Shown piece after piece: positions 45,411 to 55,500 of a stretch of DNA of 64,000 nt (position 1 is its first letter; the number at the start of each line of letters is the position of its first letter). A model generated the notes under the pieces. It ran no database searches, was not told where the DNA came from, and saw only the letters and a program-made list of their open reading frames with translations. A program made the translations under genes and the position numbers. The DNA comes from PLanc-01 sp034678485 (GTDB lineage Bacteria > Planctomycetota > Phycisphaerae > Sedimentisphaerales > Anaerobacaceae): contig JAXDBU010000194.1 of NCBI GenBank assembly GCA_034678485.1, forward strand, positions 35,331-99,330. The letters run 5' to 3'.

Positions 45411-46119
45411 AGACATTCTGGGCGAGGCCATCACCCGACTCAAGCGAGAGGCCCTCTCGCAGCAAGTGCCCGAGGCACTGGTCGAGGAGACCCTTCGACG
45501 CCTTGGCGACGCGGGCATGAACGGGGTCGGTCACCCAGAGGCCGGACGAATCGCCATCGGCGGAACAATCCGCTTGGCGCTCGCGGCCGCGGCACTGGTT
45601 GCGGTAGGCTGCATGATAGGCAGGTTGTCTCGACCGGCCCCTGTGAACATAGATAAACTGCGAGAGGCGATAACCCCATCGCTGGCGGCCTCCATCGAGC
45701 CGGTGCTCCGCGCCAAGGTGGTCGAGGACCTGCAGCGCCGCTGGCAACTTGCGCTGACCGCGGTCTATGTCAAGGTGAGAGAAGAACTTACCGAGCAGTA
45801 CCAAGACGATCTGAATCGCTTCGCGTTCCAGACTCTCGCGGCTTCGAACGCCAAGACGAATCAGCTCCTGGCGGAACTGCTTGAGAGCATCGACGCCGCC
45901 CAGGCGCGGGACCTCAACCGGATCGGACGCGTGATCTCTGAAATCGAGCGGAATCGAATCCAGGATATGACCCAGCTCGCCGCCGGCCTGCAAACACTGG
46001 CCAGTCGGACCGAAGAGACCCGCCAGGTCGTCCAGTTGCTCGTCGATGTCCTTCCGGAGGATCTCGACGCAGAAGGCAACCCAATCATGAGAATCCCGAA
46101 TGAAAGGAACGAGCCATGA
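45397..46119 (+). CDS. Single-pass membrane protein, probable anti-sigma factor
   Basis: The 240-residue product has a cytoplasmic N-terminus of about 55 residues, one membrane helix (LALAAAALVAVGCMIGRL) and a long helical, coiled-coil-like external part (IDAAQARDLNRIGRVISEIE). It overlaps the sigma gene by 14 bases and the next gene by four (ATGA). Topology and position fit an anti-sigma factor, but no ZAS HxxxCxxC motif is seen. The role is inferred from context. Confidence 0.82.
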   Translation: MKPDKDILGEAITRLKREALSQQVPEALVEETLRRLGDAGMNGVGHPEAGRIAIGGTIRLALAAAALVAVGCMIGRLSRPAPVNIDKLREAITPSLAASIEPVLRAKVVEDLQRRWQLALTAVYVKVREELTEQYQDDLNRFAFQTLAASNAKTNQLLAELLESIDAAQARDLNRIGRVISEIERNRIQDMTQLAAGLQTLASRTEETRQVVQLLVDVLPEDLDAEGNPIMRIPNERNEP

Positions 46120-46976
46120 CCCCTTCATCTAAGATCAGTGTCCGCGTGACGTTATTGACCGCCCTCACGCTTGCAGTGGGGCGCAGCGCCGCCCAGAACG
46201 TCGCCCTCGCGCCGGGGGGAATCTCCAGCCCGGGTGCATACAGCGGTGCGACCGCAACAGAGGGCATATTCTACTTGTCCGAACCAGGCGCCCTCGCGGG
46301 GCCGCTGTTGGTGATTCCCAACAAGGAGATGGACGCCGCAGCGGTCGGCAGGGTCGTCGAAGATCTCACCATCATGGCACGCATCATCAGGAAGAACTCG
46401 GCGAGCATCATCGGTTCCGACGCCGGGAGCAGCAGGCTTCGCAGGTTTGACCTGATGCATCTCATAGGCCCGGACGCGGGTCCATCGCTTCTGTTCTCGG
46501 ACGACGGGCAGCCCAGGCCGCTGTATGTCGCCGGGTACGGGGCCCTGTTCTTCTTGCGAGTCGGTTTCCCTCTGTTCGCCAGCGAGGAGCCGGGCCCAAC
46601 ACAACAGGGCGAGGGCGATGCCGTCTGGGCCGAGACCAGGCGGTCTCTTCTTGATCCTGAGCCGAGAGGTCTGTATGGGAGCACCGCAGCGAGAACCCGC
46701 CGGCCGTACAGCCGGGAACGGGCTGACGCGCTGAAGAGTTCTCTGACCACGACGTTGAAACACGCTGCGAATATCCGCGGTCTTGAGCCCGCCGACTGGG
46801 TGGCGATCGTGGTGCAGGGAGCGCCGTCGCACAGCGCCGCGGCGGCACCCGGCCAGTTCGCCAGCGGCAACACCGTACTGACCCTGCGGTCAACCAAGGC
46901 CAATATCGATCTGTACGCCAAAGGCGAACTCGGGCAAGCCGACTTCGAGCAACGTCTGCAAGTAATTGCACATTGA
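46116..46976 (+). CDS. Secreted protein, first of a tandem paralogue pair
   Basis: This 286-residue protein has a signal peptide (VTLLTALTLAVGRSAAQ). It shares clear blocks with the next gene product: GYGALFFLRVGFPL against GYGALFYMEVGFPL, TTLKHAANIRGL against KSFRHAANLRTH, and a C-terminal VLTLRSTKANIDLYAKGEL against VLVFRTAKPDVDAFAEGSL. No known catalytic motif was found. Its start overlaps the anti-sigma stop by four bases. Function unknown; probably an output or sensor of the ECF cassette. Confidence 0.87.
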   Translation: MTPSSKISVRVTLLTALTLAVGRSAAQNVALAPGGISSPGAYSGATATEGIFYLSEPGALAGPLLVIPNKEMDAAAVGRVVEDLTIMARIIRKNSASIIGSDAGSSRLRRFDLMHLIGPDAGPSLLFSDDGQPRPLYVAGYGALFFLRVGFPLFASEEPGPTQQGEGDAVWAETRRSLLDPEPRGLYGSTAARTRRPYSRERADALKSSLTTTLKHAANIRGLEPADWVAIVVQGAPSHSAAAAPGQFASGNTVLTLRSTKANIDLYAKGELGQADFEQRLQVIAH

Positions 46977-47010
46977 TGACTTACGGACAATTCGCAACAG
47001 GAGACAAGCC

Positions 47011-47970
47011 ATGAAAACATCCCTTCGAAAGATCGTTGTGCTGGCATCTCTGGCCGGCGTTGCAGCATCGGCGTATGGTCAGGAGATTGCTGCGCAGCCG
47101 GCGCCTGTGACGCCAACTGCCGTGCAGGCGGTCTCAGAATCCGCGCCGCGAGCATACGCCAGCAACATCGCGGCGAGCCCGTTCGTTGACCCGAGCAGCG
47201 CCAGATCGACAGGGCTCTGGATAGGGGCACAGACTGTCCAGACAGTGTTTGTCGTGCCCGGGCCGGGCTTGCCCGAGGCCGGACGCGCGGCAATCACCGA
47301 GGACATGGCGGTCATGTGCCGAATCCTGGACAAACTGATGGCACAGGCAGCGCTCGTTGGTGATATGGCCGGCACGGTCGACCCGTTTGGTCGTGCGAGC
47401 GACGGGAGTTACACACAGACCCAGGGTGTGTACCTCGACGGCTACGGCGCCCTGTTCTACATGGAGGTTGGATTCCCCTTGGCGCCCGGGGTGCAGGGGC
47501 AGGACCAGGCCAAGGCCGAGACCTCGACCGACACGCTCTGGTCGCAGACGGCCGACGAGGTCAGAGGCGTGACGCGGAACGAGAACGCGCCAAGCGTCCA
47601 GGAGTACGACGCCCAGAAGGTGGAGAACCTCAAACAGGTGCTCACCAAATCATTCCGACACGCGGCCAATCTGCGTACACACGGCCCGCAGGACGCGCTG
47701 ACGCTGATCGTCGCGAGCCGGTCTCGGCGCGGCTCGGGCCCCTACGGCATACCCCTAACGGAACCCCCTGCGACGGATTCCCCGAACGTGTTGGTCTTCC
47801 GGACGGCCAAACCCGATGTGGATGCGTTCGCAGAGGGCAGTTTGACACTGGAGCAGTTCACGGCGAAGGTCAAGCTCTTGAGTTCGTGGACGAGCGACGT
47901 GACTCAAGGGGTGGGTTCAACAGGCAAGGTGCAGCGGAGCAGCGGCGTATCGATCGGCGCGAGGCAGTAG
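47011..47970 (+). CDS. Secreted protein, second of a tandem paralogue pair
   Basis: This 319-residue protein has a signal peptide ending in ASAYGQ. ATG 47011 is preceded by CAGGAG, while the frame to 46966 overlaps the upstream gene. It matches the previous gene in three blocks (see that entry) but has a longer N-terminal linker and an extra 25-residue tail. It closes the four-gene operon and is followed by a terminator at 48008-48043. Confidence 0.87.
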   Translation: MKTSLRKIVVLASLAGVAASAYGQEIAAQPAPVTPTAVQAVSESAPRAYASNIAASPFVDPSSARSTGLWIGAQTVQTVFVVPGPGLPEAGRAAITEDMAVMCRILDKLMAQAALVGDMAGTVDPFGRASDGSYTQTQGVYLDGYGALFYMEVGFPLAPGVQGQDQAKAETSTDTLWSQTADEVRGVTRNENAPSVQEYDAQKVENLKQVLTKSFRHAANLRTHGPQDALTLIVASRSRRGSGPYGIPLTEPPATDSPNVLVFRTAKPDVDAFAEGSLTLEQFTAKVKLLSSWTSDVTQGVGSTGKVQRSSGVSIGARQ

Positions 47971-48007
47971 GCGATCCTGAGTGCTGCCGAGGCACAAATA
48001 AGAGGAA

Positions 48008-48043
48008 GGCCGGCTCCCGATGAGTCGGCCTGTCGCCTTTTCT
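48008..48043 (+). terminator. Intrinsic terminator of the ECF operon
   Basis: The stem GGCCGGCTC (48008-48016) pairs with GAGTCGGCC (48022-48030), one G-T pair included, over a five-base loop. TGTCGCCTTTTCT follows. It also lies just past the end of gyrB, which converges, and may serve both strands. Confidence 0.7.
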
Positions 48044-48065
48044 GCAGCACACCCGGACGGCCAGG

Positions 48066-50540
<2,475 letters not shown>

Positions 50541-50681
50541 ACCGGCCCTCAAACGTCAACCCAAAATGTACATCCACACTTGTCAAATAACAAAGCTGCA
50601 ATCCTGTATATTATCGGAAAAGGCCCCTCCTCGCCTATAGGGTTCTCCAATTCGATATGTCGTCCACATGGACGAGAAGCC

Positions 50682-50987
50682 TCACCGCATCATCGCGACG
50701 TCGATCCGCCGGATCTTCGCCGACGGGCATAACCTCTGTAGCTCCTCAAGCAGCGGCCTCCTACACAATTGCAGCTCATACAGGTAAGCAGAGCCGTCCG
50801 CGAAGATCCTCAGGCAACCGTTGGTCAGCCCACCGACCCGGCAATGAGCACGCAGAGCCTCCGGCAGAAGGTCCTCCCAGACCTGCAACAGAGAATCATA
50901 GCGCCGATGCACCGGCCCGAGCCCGTCCACGAAAACACCGACCAACTCACCTATCGTGCATGCCTCGGCCGTTCGTCCCTCAGACAT
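50682..50987 (-). CDS. DciA-like DUF721 protein
   Basis: This 101-residue protein has a GxxLxxVWEDLLPEALRAH-like start, a GCLRIFADGSAYLYELQ strand and a PLLEELQRL helix. These match DUF721, whose characterised member DciA helps load the replicative helicase DnaB. Its place between dnaN and gyrB supports a replication role. GAGGAA precedes the ATG. It lies 52 bases after dnaN and 141 before gyrB. The homology is recognised by pattern only. Confidence 0.8.
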   Translation of the reverse strand: MSEGRTAEACTIGELVGVFVDGLGPVHRRYDSLLQVWEDLLPEALRAHCRVGGLTNGCLRIFADGSAYLYELQLCRRPLLEELQRLCPSAKIRRIDVAMMR

Positions 50988-51039
50988 TTCTATTCCTCAT
51001 CTCCCGGTCACGTTCTTGTCAGAGCTCCTCGCGGTCTTC

Positions 51040-52146
51040 CTAACCAAGGTTGATCGGCATCAGGACGTAGAGGAAATCGTTCCCGCTCTTGATCGTGCCC
51101 GGGCGGTCCGCCTGGCCCAACTCCATCTCGAAATCGGGCGAGCGGATCACGCGAAGGGCGTCGATCAGAAACTGCGGATTGAACCCAATGTCGATTGGCT
51201 CGCCGGCATACTCGACCGGCATGCTCACCTCGGCGGCGCCCGCTTCCGGCGAACTACCGGAAAAAACCAGCCCATCCGATCGTACTGACAGTTTGATCCC
51301 CTTGGAATCTTCACTTGTGAGCAGCGCAGCGCGACGAACGCCGCTGAGCGCAGCTTCGGTCGCCAGCGCAAGCTTCTTGTCGTAGTCGCTCGGGATGATG
51401 TCCTCATACTTCGGGAAGTTGCCTTCCACGAGATTGGAGCTGATCACCACATTGGCGCAGCTCAATAGGAGTTGGTTGTCCACCAACTTCACTGCGACGA
51501 CCTCCTTATCGTGCTTGCCGAGCTTCTCCAAGAGCGCCATCGTCTTTGCGGGCACAATGATCTTCTGCGCGGCGCCTTCGGCAGGCGCTTGTTGAAGGTC
51601 CACGCGGCAGCGGGCCAATCGCCGACCGTCCGTGGCCACAAGCATGAGCTTCTTGCCCTTGGCCTCCCAGAGAACACCATTGATCGCGTACCGACTACTC
51701 TCCTTGGCTGTAGCGAAAAGACACTGCTCGATGCCTGACTGCAGTTGCTCGAGCCCGATTGTCATATCTGCGGGCTCACTGCCGAACGACGGCATCTTGG
51801 GATACTGCTTGGGGTCCTGACCATATATTGTGAAGTGGCTGTCCATGCCGCGAATCTCACATGTTGTCTCCGCGGCTTCCAGGACCAGAACGTCTTCTGT
51901 GCTCTCGCGGACGATGGCCGCGAGCCGCTCCGCTTCAATGACCACCTCCCCCTCAGAGCCAACATCCACAGCAGAGATGACATAGTCCAGACCCAGTTCG
52001 AGATTGGTCGCACAAACGCGCATCTCCTTGCCAGCGACCGCGAGACGTACGCACTTGAGAATGGGCCTCGGCGTACGGCTTGGAACAATCGCCGTCATGA
52101 GTCCCAAAGCCTCAGCCAGCGCGGAACGGTTGAATGTGACCTTCAT
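51040..52146 (-). CDS. dnaN: DNA polymerase III beta subunit (sliding clamp)
   Basis: This 368-residue protein is of normal length with the three clamp domains. It begins MKVTFNRSALAEAL and has ATNLELGLDY, YPKMPSF, and ATDGRRLARCR, and ends LYVLMPINL, close to the conserved MPM/MPI-like C-terminus. The dimeric ring tethers DNA polymerase III. GAGAGG precedes the ATG. dnaN is the first gene of the dnaN-dciA-gyrB run, reading away from the AT-rich gap at 52.2-52.6 kb. Confidence 0.98.
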   Translation of the reverse strand: MKVTFNRSALAEALGLMTAIVPSRTPRPILKCVRLAVAGKEMRVCATNLELGLDYVISAVDVGSEGEVVIEAERLAAIVRESTEDVLVLEAAETTCEIRGMDSHFTIYGQDPKQYPKMPSFGSEPADMTIGLEQLQSGIEQCLFATAKESSRYAINGVLWEAKGKKLMLVATDGRRLARCRVDLQQAPAEGAAQKIIVPAKTMALLEKLGKHDKEVVAVKLVDNQLLLSCANVVISSNLVEGNFPKYEDIIPSDYDKKLALATEAALSGVRRAALLTSEDSKGIKLSVRSDGLVFSGSSPEAGAAEVSMPVEYAGEPIDIGFNPQFLIDALRVIRSPDFEMELGQADRPGTIKSGNDFLYVLMPINLG

Positions 52147-52584
52147 GAGAAACCTCTCAAAAGCGACAGGCAGAAAACTGCCTTATAGATCATTGGACGG
52201 GCTCCAGTCTACCCGCCCATGCCTCGCCAGACAACCCCTTTTTCCTCGCAGACACACACCGTTGTGCACATAATGAAGCACGGGCCGCCGGGTGAAGGAC
52301 GCTGGCTGCTGCGCAGGTCGTGTGTCTTTGGGAAGATGATAAATAGAATACTCTGAAAGACAAGTAGTAGGATAAGTCTTATGGGGTGCAGCTGTGTTAC
52401 TTTTATGACCGACCTTCATGTAAGTGGTTTGTAGTAAAACAGATAGGTTATTTATTATAGGAAGTAGTTTGTGTATAAGCTGTTAGTGCTTTTGTTGGTA
52501 GCCTTGACAAAGTCACAGTTATCAGCTATGAAGCTGCTCCGTGGTATGTGTTTTCACAGGAAGGTGTTTCTCTATTAACAGGTA
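52147..52584. other. AT-rich intergenic region, candidate replication origin (oriC)
   Basis: This 438-base divergent gap between dnaN and the activase gene becomes strongly AT-rich from about 52320 (only 18 of 60 bases are G or C in 52441-52500, in a GC-rich genome). It carries one consensus DnaA box at 52470-52478 and TAG/AAG triplets (AAGTAGTAGGATAAG at 52363-52377) resembling a DnaA-trio. No open frame with a ribosome site is seen. Neighbouring dnaN, dciA and gyrB are typical origin neighbours. dnaA itself is not in the window. Confidence 0.5.
52470..52478 (-). promoter_or_regulatory. Consensus DnaA box
   Basis: TGTGTATAA on the plus strand is TTATACACA on the minus strand, an exact match to TTATNCACA. 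Only one perfect copy is present; a weaker 7-of-9 match (GTTTTCACA) lies near 52550. Confidence 0.6.
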
Positions 52585-55500
52585 ATGATGAGTACCAAGA
52601 CAGGTTCGCCACAGACGGGCGGCAAACATCTCTTTGTTGGCTTTGATGTTGGCAGCAGTTTCGTCCATTACGCCGTCGTTGATTCGGACAGGACAGTCCT
52701 GTACTCGCCCGATCCAATCATGCACTTTGCAAACCCACTTGCTGCGATCGGCGAGGCCTGGTCCGACATCGTCTCACGCTTTCCTGTTGCCTCTGTTGCG
52801 AGCACGGCGCTGACGGGCAGTGCGGCGGAATCATTTCCGCGCGTCCTCCTCGGTGCGTTGTACGTTTACGATAGTGTCGCTATCCCAAAGGGAGCCGAGA
52901 TTGTCGCGCCACGGGCAAAAGTCATTTTTCACATCGGCGCGAAGGACTCCTACTTCTTCAGTCTCGGTTCTGTCGACGGTCGGCAGATCATCTCCGAGTG
53001 GCGGACTGGAACCAAGTGCGGCGGTGGCTCCGGCATGCTCGTGGAAAAACAGTGCCGCCGTCTGTTCCAGGGAGAAGTGCCTGCCCCGGAGCTGGAAGAC
53101 CCACGCGCCGTCCGGGAGGGTGACGAGCAACAGGTCATCGCGCGGAACCGTGCGAGACTGCAGGAACGTCTTGAAGAAATGCTTCGCCGCGCGGAGGAGG
53201 AGGCCGGCAGAGCGCGCGAGCCAAGCGAGTTTCTGGCCCGCTGCGGCGTCGTTGTCCAATCGGACCTCATTCACAAACAGAACGAGGGCGCGACGCGGGT
53301 AGACAATCTCGCAGGTCTTTTCCGCACGGTTGCGCGGAACTACATGATCGATGTGCTGGGGTCGCGCGACTTCGCGTCCACCTTTGGCACCGGCGATTGT
53401 ATTGCCACCGGCGGCGTCTTCTCCAACGATCTCGTCCGGCAAAACCTCGCGGAACTGCTCGGCATCGACATCGAGAGGCCGCCCCATCACCACAACATCG
53501 CGGCCATCGGCGCGGCGCTCAAAGCCATCGAGCAGAAGAACGCGTTTGTGATGGATGTTGCCCACCTTCGCAATGTAGCCGAGTACAGCCGCGAGAGGAG
53601 AAAATTCGCACCCTCCCTGTCGCGGAGTCTGAGCCGCGTCCACGCCAAGAGTGCAGAGTTGCCAGCAGACATTGCAGCCGGCACCGAGGTCGTGCTTGGG
53701 ATCGACGGCGGCAGCACGACCACAAAAGGCGCCCTCGTGGATGTCAAGACCGGCAGGCTCCTCGACAAGTTGTACATCAAGACGCACGGCAACCCGGAGG
53801 AATCACTCAAGCGCGTCCTGCGGTACCTCGCGCGGCACAAGGACAACGTCGTCATTAAGGGCGTCGGCGCCACCGGCTCTGCGAGAAAGCTTTATGAGAA
53901 GATCCTCATCAGCAAGAGCAGAAGCCAGCACCTGGCCCAGCAGGGCATCGCGCTGCCGGACCGGATTACAGACGAGATCACCTGTCACGCGCTGGGCGTC
54001 AAGTACAACAATCCCGAGGTCGACACCATCTTCGAAGTCGGCGGCCAGGACATGAAGTTCACGAGTTTCGCCAAGGATGGGACCGTCAAAGAAGCGAAAA
54101 TGAACTATAGCTGTCAGGCTGGGTCCGGGCAGACGCTTGAGAACATGGCCGATGTCATCAACCTGAATGTGGAGAATACCCTCCAGGCCGCGGCCCTCCG
54201 CGCCGAGCGGGTCCCGATCATCGACTCGACCTGCGGCGTCTTCATGGAGATGGATGAGAACCGGCTCATCGCGGAGGGGTTCAGCAGGGACGAGATCGCT
54301 GCGGCCATCATTCGCGGCACCGCGGCCAGCTACTACTACAAGTTCGTCGGCGGCTCGCAACACGCCGGCGACACGTGCTCCGCACAGGGTGGTCCTGCTC
54401 TGGGCGACGCCTTCCTCGCTGCCCTGGCGCAGGTCACCGACAAACAGATCGAAGGCTATCCCCATCGCGAGATGTTCGGCGCCTGGGGCCAGGCCCTCGA
54501 CATCATCCAGACCATCCGACAGTTCGAGCAGGACGGCAAACGGTACGACACGGCCTTCCGAGGCTGGCAAATCATCGACATGGCCTTCCACAAGCGAAAG
54601 GTCCTCTGCCGGGAGTTGTTTGGGGACAAGTCTTGCGGCGTTCGCGACTGCCAGCTCGAGGTCTTCAGCATCGAGGACGACGAAATCATCACGGGCGGCT
54701 TCTGCCCGCGCGGCAACTCGGAATCCGCGAAGAAGCCCAAGACCAACTACGTGGACCGCTATCACCGAATCTACGAGAAGCACTTCAAGAAGCAAGGCTG
54801 CCTGTTCCACGAGCTGGGCACCGCGACCTACGACGGCCCGACGGTCGGCATCAAACGGAGCATGGCGACGCTCGGCAGCAAGGGGATCTGGAGCGCTGCG
54901 CTGCTCCGCAAGCTCGGGTTCTACCCGGTCGTTTCGCCGCGCAGCGATAAGGACATCGCCAAGATCGGGGTGGACAACTCACGGACGGAGTTCTGCATCG
55001 CCCGCAAGCTCGCGACCGGTCACGCCGCGATCCTCAACAACAGTCCCGAACTCAAGTACCTGTTCAACCCGAGCTTCATCGAGGTCCGCCAGGCGACGCC
55101 GCCGGACCTGAAATACTGCATCTACACCGAGTCGGAAGGTTACGTCCTCAACGACGTCCTGTCCCTCGACAAGAATCGCCAGATCAATCCGATCCTTCAC
55201 TTCAACGACATACCGCTGCTGGTCCGCCAGTTGCGCGTGGAGTTCGACCGGCTGGGCTTCGCTTGCACGAACAGGCAGATTCGCGAAGCGATCGCGTTCG
55301 CGGACCGGGCGGAGGGCCAATTCACGGGCGAGTTGTACGCCGAAGGCGACAAGTTCCTCGAACGGATCGAGCGCGAGCGAACCCGCGCATACGTCGGCAT
55401 CGGACGCGACTACGTGATCCTCGATCCGGAGGCCAGTTCCAGCTCCGGCGCCATGTTCTCCCAGGTCCGCGGGCTGGATTACATCCCCCAGCAGTTTCTC

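Noticed and set aside
50541..50681. TTGACA and a DnaA-box-like TGTGGATGT between the dciA-like gene and gyrB
   Set aside because: No -10 lies at proper spacing from the TTGACA and the box has two mismatches, so neither was called.
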